A DNA stretch of 52,083 nt from an uncultured Clostridia bacterium (GTDB lineage Bacteria > Bacillota > Clostridia > Oscillospirales > Oscillospiraceae). The stretch lies in contig CAMHEN010000003.1 of NCBI GenBank assembly GCA_946184165.1, forward strand, positions 1 through 52,083, read 5' to 3'. The notes under the pieces are model-generated. The model worked only from the letters and a program-made list of their open reading frames with translations, was not told the DNA's origin and did no database searches. Below are positions 36,717 to 45,130 of the stretch, in pieces (the first letter of the stretch is position 1; every line of letters begins with the position of its first letter). The position numbers and the translations under genes are program-made.

Positions 36717-36755
36717 AAAAAGGACTCCGACGGATTTGCCGTCGGAGTCCTTTTT
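36717..36755. terminator. Bidirectional intrinsic terminator
   Basis: AAAAAGGACTCCGACGG-ATTTG-CCGTCGGAGTCCTTTTT. Confidence 0.93.
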
Positions 36756-36767
36756 GCTGTGTATGTA

Positions 36768-39380
36768 TTATTTCGCCTCAGACATCCTGCGGATCTCGAT
36801 GCGCTTTTTGCGGCCCTCGATAAAGACGGGCAGCTCCTTCGGGCGGTCGAAGTAATCGATGCTCTCCACGAAGGTGCGCTTGCGCAGATGGATGGCGTCG
36901 AACTTGCAGCGAGTCGTGCAGACACCGCAGCCGAGGCACTTGTTGGGATCGACGAAGGATGCGCCGCAGCCGAGGCAGCGGGCGGTCTCCTTCTTGAGCT
37001 GCTCCTCGGTAAAGGTGCGGCGATCGTCCTTAAACGTGCAGGCCTTCTTCTCGTCTTTGCCGGGGACCTGTCGGTCGGTGGCGTCATAGTCGCGCTTGAC
37101 GGTGTCGAAGTCCACGTTGTCCTTGTCGAAGGCGCGGTAGGTGAGTCTGTCGCGGCCGATGGTGAGACTCTGTCCGGGCTGCACAAAGCGGTGGATGGAA
37201 ATGGCCGCCTGCTTGCCCTGGGCGATGGCGTCGATGGCGAACTTCGGGCCGGTGTATACATCGCCGCCGGCGAAGACGTCCGGCTGGGCGGTCTGATAGG
37301 TAACGCCGTCCGCGATCACGCGGCCCTTTTCATCACAGGTAAGCGCGCCGAGATCCAGAGCGCCCAGATCGACGCGCTGGCCGACCGCGGCAAGGATGGC
37401 GTCGCAGCGGACCTTCTTGTCGCCTTCGCAGACGAGGGCCGCGACCTTGCCGCCCTTGCCCTCGATTTCCACGGGCTTATGCTCGAAGAGGAACTTCACG
37501 CCCTCCTCCTTCGCCTCCGCTACCTCGGCGGGATCGGCGGGCATGTCGCTCTCCTTCCGGCGGTAGGCGACAGTCACCTGCGCGCCGAGACGGACAGCGG
37601 TGCGGGCCACGTCCATCGCGACGTTGCCGCCGCCGATGACGACGACCTTCTTGCCGATGGCGGGCAGAGCGCCGGAGTTGACCTCCCGCAGGAAGTCGAC
37701 GCCGCCCCAGACGCCCTTGAGATCCTCACCCGGGATGCCGAGGGGCGCGGACTTCTGAGCGCCGACAGCGAGATAGAAGGCGTCAAAGCCCTGGGCGCGC
37801 AGCTCGTCCAGCGTCACGTCTTTGCCGACCTCCACGCCGCAGCGGAAGATCACGCCCAGCTCCTTCAGCACGTCGATCTCGGCGTCGAGGACAGTCTTCT
37901 CCAGGCGGAAGTTCGGGATGCCGTAGCGGAGCATGCCGCCGGGCTGGTCGTTCCTGTCGAAGACGGTGACCTTGTAATTGTCGGCGGCGAGGAAGTAGGC
38001 GCAGCTCAGGCCCGCGGGGCCCGCGCCGATGACGGCAATCTTCTTGTCGCTGTAGTCATAGAGCTTCTTCGGCACAAAGCGGCTGTCGCGCTCCAGCTCA
38101 CGGTCGGCGATGAACTTCTTGACCTCGTCGATTGCGACGGCGCGGTCCACGTCGCCGCGGGTGCAGACGTCCTCGCACTTGCGGTTGCAGATGCGGCCGC
38201 AGACGGCGGGCAGCGGATTCTCCTTCTTGATGAGCTCAAGGGCCTCCAGATATCTGCCCTGGGCGGCGAGCTTGAGATAGCCCTGGACGGCGATATGGGC
38301 GGGACACGCGGTCTTGCAGGGCGCGGTCCCCTCGGGCGCGATATACTCGCGGTTCGTGCGGTGTTCAGGATTCCAGTGCTCCGGCGTCCACTCAATATCG
38401 TCGGGCAGCTCCATGTGCTTGTGCACGATGGGCGTTTTGGCGCAGAGCTTCTGGCCCATCTGGATGGCGTTGTTGGCGCAGCGGTCGGTGCACTGGCCGC
38501 AGGCGACGCACTTGGCCTCGTCGATCTCGGCCACGTAGTTGCTGCGGGAGGTTCCGGGGGTGTTGTAGTACTGACTCACGCCGAGGGCCAGGCAGCTCTC
38601 GGGCATGCAGTTGCAGATGGCGAAGGTCTCGCCCTGGTGCAGGGTTGTGATCTGATGGACGCAGCCGCGCTCGTCGCACTTCTTGACCAGCGCCTTGGCC
38701 TCCTCCACGGTGCAGGGGCGGCCCTTGCCGGAGCGATTGAACATGTCGCCCACGTGGCCCATGAAGATGCAGAGGCCCTCGTCCATATCGCCGCTGCCCT
38801 CGCCCATCATTTTGCGCACACGGCGGCACTGGCAGGGCGTGATGCTGAGGTGCCCGTCGTTATCCTCGATATACTTGCTGACGCGCTCGTTATCGATGGC
38901 GGTGGTGCCGGCGGGGATGGCGCTTTCAACAGGGATGACGCGCATGATGCCCGCGCCCATGGGGGTGTTCGGCGCATGCTCGATCTGGCTCGTGGTGGCG
39001 TGCTGATGGAAGGCGTAGGCAATCTCGGGATGCTGGAGGCAGAACTTCTCGTTGATGAGCAGGAATTCAAAGATGCCGGGGGTGTAGGGCGGCAGGAGAT
39101 AGATCTCCAGCCCCACCTTGGGGACGACGACCTGCACCACAAGGCCGATGTCGTAGATCTCATGCAGGACCTCGCGGGTGCGCTTGACGCTGAGACCCGC
39201 CTTGCGCGCGATGATGGGCACGAAGGCTGGCTTCATGTCGGTCAGGGCCAGCATAACGGTGATCTGCTCGTCCGTGATCCACTGCTCAAAGACCTTGTAC
39301 TCCGCGCAGTCGGGGGTGATTTTGTAATGCCCGCCGTTGATTTTTTCGCACAGCTTGATCAGATTTTCTCTGACTGCCAA
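36768..39380 (-). CDS. FAD/NAD(P)-dependent oxidoreductase with Fe-S domains, GltD-like
   Basis: CVACGQCTDRCANNAIQ, CGRICNRKCEDVC, AVIGAGPAGLSCAYFLA, VIGGGNVAMDVARTAVRLGA, CLGCGVCTTRCKFDAI. Confidence 0.93.
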   Translation of the reverse strand: MAVRENLIKLCEKINGGHYKITPDCAEYKVFEQWITDEQITVMLALTDMKPAFVPIIARKAGLSVKRTREVLHEIYDIGLVVQVVVPKVGLEIYLLPPYTPGIFEFLLINEKFCLQHPEIAYAFHQHATTSQIEHAPNTPMGAGIMRVIPVESAIPAGTTAIDNERVSKYIEDNDGHLSITPCQCRRVRKMMGEGSGDMDEGLCIFMGHVGDMFNRSGKGRPCTVEEAKALVKKCDERGCVHQITTLHQGETFAICNCMPESCLALGVSQYYNTPGTSRSNYVAEIDEAKCVACGQCTDRCANNAIQMGQKLCAKTPIVHKHMELPDDIEWTPEHWNPEHRTNREYIAPEGTAPCKTACPAHIAVQGYLKLAAQGRYLEALELIKKENPLPAVCGRICNRKCEDVCTRGDVDRAVAIDEVKKFIADRELERDSRFVPKKLYDYSDKKIAVIGAGPAGLSCAYFLAADNYKVTVFDRNDQPGGMLRYGIPNFRLEKTVLDAEIDVLKELGVIFRCGVEVGKDVTLDELRAQGFDAFYLAVGAQKSAPLGIPGEDLKGVWGGVDFLREVNSGALPAIGKKVVVIGGGNVAMDVARTAVRLGAQVTVAYRRKESDMPADPAEVAEAKEEGVKFLFEHKPVEIEGKGGKVAALVCEGDKKVRCDAILAAVGQRVDLGALDLGALTCDEKGRVIADGVTYQTAQPDVFAGGDVYTGPKFAIDAIAQGKQAAISIHRFVQPGQSLTIGRDRLTYRAFDKDNVDFDTVKRDYDATDRQVPGKDEKKACTFKDDRRTFTEEQLKKETARCLGCGASFVDPNKCLGCGVCTTRCKFDAIHLRKRTFVESIDYFDRPKELPVFIEGRKKRIEIRRMSEAK

Positions 39381-39402
39381 AGGGCTTCCCTCCTAAAATT
39401 AT

Positions 39403-39560
39403 TTCAATTGCAAACAACGTTTGCAATCGAGGACCCGCATTTATCGCACGCGGCGGAGCGTACACGCCGCGTTTGGCCGATGCGAGGCCTCGCAAGGCTC
39501 GGCTCAGGGTGTTGTTGAGGCGGCAAAGCGGCCTCAACAACGATTTGAAATCCTGCCGCC
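39403..39560 (+). repeat. Intergenic palindromic repeat, family A (copy b)
   Basis: TTTCAATTGCAAACAACGTTTGCAATCGAGGACCCGCATTTATCGCACG ... GCGAGGCCTCGCAAGGCTCGGCTCAGGGTGTTGTTGAGGCGGCAAAGCGGCCTCAACAACGATTTG. Confidence 0.75.
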
Positions 39561-39698
39561 GAAGGCCCTTGCCAGCAAGTGGTCTTCGCAATTGACGCAA
39601 GATTGTATCATCGGCCGCCGGTGTTCGCGGCCGGAATGATTTTCTGTTTTCCAGTTTATTCGTTTTCCCTGGAAAAGTCAAGAAAAGCCGTGAAAAAG

Positions 39699-40049
39699 CT
39701 ACCTGTAAACGGGCATGGGCAGGGGCTTTTTCAAAACGACCTTCCCGAGGCAGAGGCAGGCGGCCTTCTCCGCCCGGCTGAGGGACAGGTTTTCGCGCTC
39801 CCGCCGGGGATTGGCACAGAGAAGATGCAATGTACCCTCGCTGTCCTCGCACCACTGTCGGCAGAGGATCCGGCCCCGGTACCAGAAGACGCCCGGCTGC
39901 AGCTCATCCGGAGCCTCGCTTCGGTCCACATATACGATCTCCCCCTGCCGGAGCCAGGGCTCCATGCAGTCGTTATCGAGGCGCAGGCAGAAGTCCGCGC
40001 CCGGAGGCGTTCTCTGCGTCCGCGGGACAAAGCTGTATTCCTCCGTCAT
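39699..40049 (-). CDS. S24/LexA-like peptidase-fold protein without HTH
   Basis: FCLRLDNDCMEPWLRQGEIVYVDRS resembles the LexA/S24 DSMEP motif with Cys in place of Ser. Confidence 0.65.
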   Translation of the reverse strand: MTEEYSFVPRTQRTPPGADFCLRLDNDCMEPWLRQGEIVYVDRSEAPDELQPGVFWYRGRILCRQWCEDSEGTLHLLCANPRRERENLSLSRAEKAACLCLGKVVLKKPLPMPVYR

Positions 40050-40168
40050 ATTCTCACCTTCTTTTTCTGCCTTTCACAATCGACCGTTCCAGCATACAGG
40101 CTTATCACACCGGGGTCAAGAAGAATCGCTTGAAATTTCTCCGGGAGGAGATATAATGACTATATGAT

Positions 40169-40376
40169 GGCGAAACGCCGCAAGGCGTTCCGCCGAGCCG
40201 CCCTGCGGCTCAGCGCCGCAGATTGGCTGCGGCGCCCTATATTCATTGCAATGAGCATCGCGCGAATGATTATGAAATCATTCGCTGCCAAACTTGTCGT
40301 TTGGCGGCGAAATCAATCGAATCCTCGATTGATTTCACCGTGCGATGATCATTATAATGGGTAAAACGCAAGCGTT
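40169..40376. repeat. Tandem array of about seven distinct short hairpins
   Basis: Stems at 40169-40194, 40195-40211, 40213-40235, 40262-40285, 40287-40305, 40309-40336 and an AACGC-AA-GCGTT dyad near 40365-40376. Confidence 0.85.
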
Positions 40377-40388
40377 GGGAGGATTGTC

Positions 40389-41192
40389 ATGATTCTTGTC
40401 ATCTTTTCCGTGATTTCCGTCATCGCGGGAATCGTCTCGACCGCGCTGGGCCATACCCCCTGGCAGAGCGTGCTGGTATTCCTCGGGGCGTTTCTGGGGC
40501 TCAATCTTTTGTACGCGATCTTCTGGTTCGGCGTGTCCGCCACAGTGGACCGGAAGAAGCCCCTTGAGAAGATCCGCCCCATCTACCCCGAGGGCTGCAT
40601 CTCTGTTGCGGGCTGGCTCTGTGCCTGGGCGGGCGTCCGCGCCGAGGTAAACGGGATGGAGAAGCTGCCGCAGGAGGGTCGCTTTCTCCTTGTGTGCAAC
40701 CACCGCTCCATGTTCGACCCCATCGTGACGGAGTATGTGCTGCGCAAATACCGCCTCGCCTTTATCACCAAGCCCTCGAACCTGGAGATCCCGGGCATCA
40801 GCAGGCTGGCTGTGGGCGCGGGCTTTCTCGCCATCGACCGGGAGAACGACCGGGAGGCCCTCAAGACCATTCTGAAGGCCGCGGACTTTCTCAGGAAGGA
40901 TCTCTGCAGCATGGTTGTCTACCCCGAGGGCACCCGCAGCAAGACCGGTGTGATGGGCCCCTTCCACGCGGGCAGCTTCAAGATCGCCCAGCGGGGCAAT
41001 GTGCCGGTGGTCGTGGCGGCGATCCGGGGCACCGAGCAGGTACACAGGCACTTTCCCTTCCGTCCCACCCACGTGACTCTGGACATTCTGGACGTGATCC
41101 CCGCAGAGGAGGTCAAGGCCATAACCACCCAGGAGCTCTCCGCCCGGAGCCGCGCGCTTATTGAAAAGGATCTGGAGGAGGGCGCGGCATGA
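40389..41192 (+). CDS. plsC: 1-acyl-sn-glycerol-3-phosphate acyltransferase
   Basis: LLVCNHRSMFDPIV, FLAIDRENDREALKTI, VVYPEGTRSKTGVMGPFHAGSFKIA. Confidence 0.93.
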   Translation: MILVIFSVISVIAGIVSTALGHTPWQSVLVFLGAFLGLNLLYAIFWFGVSATVDRKKPLEKIRPIYPEGCISVAGWLCAWAGVRAEVNGMEKLPQEGRFLLVCNHRSMFDPIVTEYVLRKYRLAFITKPSNLEIPGISRLAVGAGFLAIDRENDREALKTILKAADFLRKDLCSMVVYPEGTRSKTGVMGPFHAGSFKIAQRGNVPVVVAAIRGTEQVHRHFPFRPTHVTLDILDVIPAEEVKAITTQELSARSRALIEKDLEEGAA

Positions 41193-41920
41193 GAAAGGTC
41201 GCCCTTGTGACCGGCTCCTCCCGCGGCATCGGCAGAGCCTGCGCCGAGGCTCTGAGCGCGGCGGGCTTCGCCGTCTGTCTCAACTGCCTGGAGCGGGACG
41301 ATCTCGCCGCCGCGCTCTGCGATTCGCTCCGCGCAAAGGGCGGGGACGCCATCTGGGTCAGGGCCGACGTGGCCGATCCCGACGCCGTGCGGGAGATGGT
41401 CGCGCGCGCGGAAAGGGAGCTCGGCAAAATCACGCTGCTTGTGAATAACGCCGGCATTGCGAAACAGCAGCTCTTTCAGGATATCGACCGCGCCACCTGG
41501 GACCGGGTCTTCGCGGTAAATCTCGGCGGCTGCTACAACACCATCCAGGCGGTGCTGCCCTCCATGCTGCACGAGCACGCCGGCGCCATCGTCAACATGA
41601 GCTCCGTATGGGGCAGGCACGGCGCCTCCTGCGAGGCGACCTATTCCGCCACGAAGCACGCCATCATCGGGCTCACGCGCTCCCTCGCGGCGGAGCTTGC
41701 CCCCAGCGGCATCCGGGTAAACGCGGTGGCCCCCGGCGTCATCGACACCGACATGGTGCAGGTCCTCGGGCAGGGCACCCTGGATATGCTCAGAGACGAG
41801 ATCCCCCTGGGCCGCCTCGGACAGCCGGAGGAGATCGCCCGGGCGGTCCTGTACCTCGCGGAGGCGGCGTACGTCACCGGCCAGGTCCTGCACGTCGACG
41901 GCGGATTTCCGATCATATAG
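41189..41920 (+). CDS. SDR-family 3-oxoacyl-ACP reductase (FabG-like)
   Basis: ALVTGSSRGIGRACAEAL, LVNNAGIAKQ, YSATKHAIIGLTRSLAAELAPSGIRVNAVAPGVIDTDM. Confidence 0.94.
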   Translation: MRKVALVTGSSRGIGRACAEALSAAGFAVCLNCLERDDLAAALCDSLRAKGGDAIWVRADVADPDAVREMVARAERELGKITLLVNNAGIAKQQLFQDIDRATWDRVFAVNLGGCYNTIQAVLPSMLHEHAGAIVNMSSVWGRHGASCEATYSATKHAIIGLTRSLAAELAPSGIRVNAVAPGVIDTDMVQVLGQGTLDMLRDEIPLGRLGQPEEIARAVLYLAEAAYVTGQVLHVDGGFPII

Positions 41921-41939
41921 CTGATTGAATCCTCAAGAC

Positions 41940-42023
41940 CGCAGGGGTCGATCCCCAGATCGACCCGCCGAGCAGCACACATTGCTGGATAACGGCGGGC
42001 CGATGAAGGCATCGGCCCCTACG
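41940..42023. repeat. Family B palindrome R4
   Basis: CGCAGGGGTCGATCCCCAGATCGACCCGCCG ... CGGCGGGCCGATGAAGGCATCGGCCCCTACG. Confidence 0.85.
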
Positions 42024-42753
42024 GCTTTGTTTTTATCTTCCGGTACTCGCTCGGGAGCATGTGGTAGCGCTCGCGGAAGGCGGCGGAGAAGCGGCTCGGG
42101 CTGTCATAGCCTACAGCGGCGGCCACCTCGCCGATGCTCAGTTCCCCCTGCTGCAGCAATTCCGCCGCCTTTTCCATGCGGTGCTCCTTCATGTGGGAGG
42201 CGAGGGAGTCTCCGTACACCGCTTTGAACACGGCCTTGAGCGTGGTGGGATTCATGAGGCAGCGGCGGGAGAGCTCCTCAATGGTGACGCGCTCTTCGGG
42301 GTGCTGCAGGAGCTCATCGTGCATGCGGCGCACAGTGGCGGCCTGCTCCGGCGTAAAGGCCGCCGCATGCTCCTGCTCCTCCTCCCCGTATTCGGGACAG
42401 GAGATCTCCATGGTCTTCTCAATGACGCTGTGCAGGAGCTTTACCGTAGGGGTGTCGGCCGCGCGGTAGCAGACCTCCTTCCCCTCCCGGCGGCAGACGA
42501 TGAGGCCCGCCTCTTTTAATAGGCGCAGGTGGTGGGAGACGGCAGGGCTCGAGAGCCCCGTGAGGGCGGAAATATTCAAAACGCACTCCTCACAGTGGCA
42601 CAGAAGCCAGAAGATGCGCACGCGGCTCCCGTCGTCCAGGAGCTGAAAGATTTCCGCCACGGTGTCAAAGCCGCCCCCTTTCGCGAGGGCGCTTTTCAGG
42701 ATCGCCGCCCGCCGGATGTTCCCGTGGTTGTGGGGCATGAGTTCTATGTTCAT
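42019..42753 (-). CDS. Fused ArsR-family HTH + AraC-family HTH regulator
   Basis: N-terminal LDDGSRVRIFWLLCHCEECVLNISALTGLSSPAVSHHLRLLKEAGLIVCRREGKEVCY; C-terminal LSRRCLMNPTTLKAVFKAVYGDSLASHMKEHRMEKAAELLQQGELSIGEVAAAVGYDSPSRFSAAFRERY. Confidence 0.9.
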   Translation of the reverse strand: MNIELMPHNHGNIRRAAILKSALAKGGGFDTVAEIFQLLDDGSRVRIFWLLCHCEECVLNISALTGLSSPAVSHHLRLLKEAGLIVCRREGKEVCYRAADTPTVKLLHSVIEKTMEISCPEYGEEEQEHAAAFTPEQAATVRRMHDELLQHPEERVTIEELSRRCLMNPTTLKAVFKAVYGDSLASHMKEHRMEKAAELLQQGELSIGEVAAAVGYDSPSRFSAAFRERYHMLPSEYRKIKTKP

Positions 42754-42819
42754 GTTCTCCTCCGATGCGCCCGTTTGGCAATGCTTTTCTCCCTTTCGGC
42801 AGGGATCGCGCCCCGGGCG

Positions 42820-42849
42820 TTGACTTTTTATCTCGGCAAGGATTATACT
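42820..42849 (+). promoter_or_regulatory. Promoter of the metal-efflux genes
   Basis: TTGACT-N18-TATACT, followed by the dyad ATTAA-N8-TTAAT (candidate ArsR-type operator). Confidence 0.6.
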
Positions 42850-42899
42850 CCGCTCAGAAAGATTAAACAACTACTTAATTGAAGCGGAGGAACAGCCAT

Positions 42900-43118
42900 A
42901 TGAAAAAGAGCTACAAGATTGAAGTAGACTGCGCCAACTGCGCCAATCTCATGGAGCAGGCCGCGAAGAAGACCCCCGGCGTGAAGGACGCGGCGGTGAG
43001 CTTCATGGCGCTCAAGATGACGGTAGAGTTTGAGGACGGAGCCGAGCCCGCCGCCGTGATGAAGGACGTGCTGAAGGCCTGCCGCAAGGTGGAGCCCGAC
43101 TGCGAGATCTTCATGTGA
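42900..43118 (+). CDS. HMA-domain protein (metal-binding chaperone-like)
   Basis: YKIEVDCANCANLMEQAAKKTPGVKDAAVSFMALKMTVEF. Confidence 0.9.
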   Translation: MKKSYKIEVDCANCANLMEQAAKKTPGVKDAAVSFMALKMTVEFEDGAEPAAVMKDVLKACRKVEPDCEIFM

Positions 43119-43120
43119 TC

Positions 43121-43192
43121 GACAAGAGCAGCCGCAAAGGGAGTTTCCGCCGCCGGCGCGGCGGGCCGTTTCCCTCTGCGGCTGTCGTTTTT
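43121..43192 (+). terminator. Long hairpin / possible partial terminator between HMA gene and P-type ATPase
   Basis: CAGCCGCAAAGGGA...CCGCCGC-CGGC-GCGGCGG...TCCCTCTGCGGCTG then GTCGTTTTTGG. Confidence 0.6.
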
Positions 43193-43205
43193 GGAGTAAT
43201 AAGCT

Positions 43206-45080
43206 ATGAACAAAAAGCAGAAAAAGGTCCTGTACCGCATCCTGATCGCCGCGGCGCTGCTGGTGCTGGCGAACGTGCTGCCCCTCCCCTTCCCGGCGTC
43301 CTGCATCCTGTATGCCGTCTCCTACCTCACCATCGGCTGGGACATCCTGCGCAAGGCGGCTCTCGGCATTGCGAACCGACAGGTCTTCGATGAGAACTTC
43401 CTCATGGCGGTGGCAACCCTCGGCGCCATCGCCCTCGCCGTCGCGGACCGGAGCGGGGATTTTAACGAGGCCGTGGCTGTTATGCTCTTCTACCAGATCG
43501 GTGAGCTCTTCCAGAGCATCGCCGTGGGCAAGAGCAGGCGCAGCATTGCCTCCCTCATGGACATCCGCCCGGACTGTGCCAACCTGGAAACGGACGGCGG
43601 CATCGTGGAGACGGACCCGGAGGAGGTCCCGGTCGGGAGCGTCATTGTCGTTCAGCCCGGGGAGCGCATCCCCATTGACGGCACGGTGATCGAGGGCAGC
43701 TCCGGTATCGACACCGCGGCTCTCACCGGTGAGAGCGTCCCCCGGGATGTGACCGTCGGGGACGAGGTAATCAGCGGCTGCATCAATTTGAGCGGCGTGC
43801 TGCGGGTGCGGACGACCCGGGAGTTCGGCGAATCCACCGTGAGCAAGATCCTGGAGCTGGTGGAAAACTCCAGCTCCCGCAAGTCCAGATCCGAAAATTT
43901 CATCTCCAAATTCGCGCGCATCTACACCCCCGCCGTGTGCTGCAGCGCGCTGGCCCTGGCGCTTCTGCCGCCGCTTGCGCGTCTCATGCTGGGGATGGCC
44001 CCGGCCTTCGGCACCTGGGCCTACCGGGCGCTCACCTTCCTTGTCATCAGCTGCCCCTGCGCGCTCGTGATTTCCATTCCGCTGAGTTTCTTCGCGGGTC
44101 TCGGCGGGGCGAGCCGCGAGGGTATCCTGATCAAGGGTTCCAACTATCTCGAAACCCTCTCCAAGGTCAAGACCGTGGTGTTTGACAAGACCGGCACCAT
44201 CACGAAGGGCGTCTTCGAGGTCAGCGGCGTGCACCACCACGAGGGAAAGGACGAGGAGCTCATCGAATACGCGGCCCACGCCGAGTGCGCCTCCTCCCAC
44301 CCCATCAGCCAGAGCCTGCGCCGCCACTACGGAAAAGAGCCGGACCGCAGCCGCGTGCGCGACATTGAGGAGATCAGCGGCCACGGCGTCACCGCCACGG
44401 TGGATAACGTCTCTGTCGCCGCCGGGAACGACAAGCTCATGCGCCGTCTCGGGGTGGAGTACATCCCCTGCCACAGCGCCGGGACCGTGATCCACGTGGC
44501 CCTCGACGGCAAATATGCGGGACACATCCTCATCTCCGATGTGGAGAAGGAGAATATCTGCGAGGCTCTCAAGGCGCTGCGCGAGGCGGGCGTGGAGAAG
44601 ACCGTGATGCTCACGGGCGACGTGGAGAGCGCGGCGAAGCAGGTGGCGGAGCATGTGGGCGTGGACGAGTACCACAGCGAGCTGCTGCCCGGCGACAAGG
44701 TGGAGAAGGTGGAGGCGATGCTCCGGGAGCTGGGCTCCGGCAAGCTCGCCTTCGTGGGGGACGGCATCAACGACGCGCCCGTCCTCTCCCGGGCGGACAT
44801 CGGCATCGCCATGGGAGCGCTGGGCTCCGACGCCGCGATTGAGGCGGCGGACGTGGTGCTCATGGACGACAACCCGATGAAGATCGCCCGGGCCATCAAA
44901 ATCTCCCGCAAGTGCCTTCGGATCGTGTATGAGAACATCGTGTTCGCCATCGCGGTCAAGCTCGGATGCCTGCTCCTGGGCGCGCTGGGCTTCGCCGGGA
45001 TGTGGGCCGCCATCTTCGCCGACGTGGGCGTGATGGTCCTCGCGGTGCTCAACGCGATGCGGGCGCTGAAAACGAGATAA
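43206..45080 (+). CDS. Heavy-metal-translocating P1B-type ATPase (Zn/Cd/Pb type)
   Basis: ISCPCALVISIPLSF (CPC), VFDKTGTITKG, GDGINDAPVLSRADIGIAMG. Confidence 0.95.
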   Translation: MNKKQKKVLYRILIAAALLVLANVLPLPFPASCILYAVSYLTIGWDILRKAALGIANRQVFDENFLMAVATLGAIALAVADRSGDFNEAVAVMLFYQIGELFQSIAVGKSRRSIASLMDIRPDCANLETDGGIVETDPEEVPVGSVIVVQPGERIPIDGTVIEGSSGIDTAALTGESVPRDVTVGDEVISGCINLSGVLRVRTTREFGESTVSKILELVENSSSRKSRSENFISKFARIYTPAVCCSALALALLPPLARLMLGMAPAFGTWAYRALTFLVISCPCALVISIPLSFFAGLGGASREGILIKGSNYLETLSKVKTVVFDKTGTITKGVFEVSGVHHHEGKDEELIEYAAHAECASSHPISQSLRRHYGKEPDRSRVRDIEEISGHGVTATVDNVSVAAGNDKLMRRLGVEYIPCHSAGTVIHVALDGKYAGHILISDVEKENICEALKALREAGVEKTVMLTGDVESAAKQVAEHVGVDEYHSELLPGDKVEKVEAMLRELGSGKLAFVGDGINDAPVLSRADIGIAMGALGSDAAIEAADVVLMDDNPMKIARAIKISRKCLRIVYENIVFAIAVKLGCLLLGALGFAGMWAAIFADVGVMVLAVLNAMRALKTR

Positions 45081-45098
45081 AGAATCCCAAAACGATTT

Positions 45099-45126
45099 AT
45101 CCCCCGGGACGGCCGTCCCGGGGGAT
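45099..45126. terminator. Palindromic bidirectional terminator
   Basis: ATCCCCCGGGACGGCCGTCCCGGGGGAT perfect 28-bp palindrome between convergent genes. Confidence 0.75.
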
Positions 45127-45130
45127 CGAT

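Noticed and set aside
36759-39518. 919-aa plus-strand ORF opposite the oxidoreductase
   Set aside because: Antisense shadow of a high-GC coding gene: low-complexity Ala/Asp/Gly/Leu-rich translation without domain motifs. Same reasoning for 1901-3385(+), 13665-15434(+), 17112-18851(+), 21023-22693(+), 42843-44675(-) and similar ORFs.
40169-40376. CRISPR-like array upstream of plsC
   Set aside because: Hairpin stems all differ in sequence and there are no constant direct repeats.
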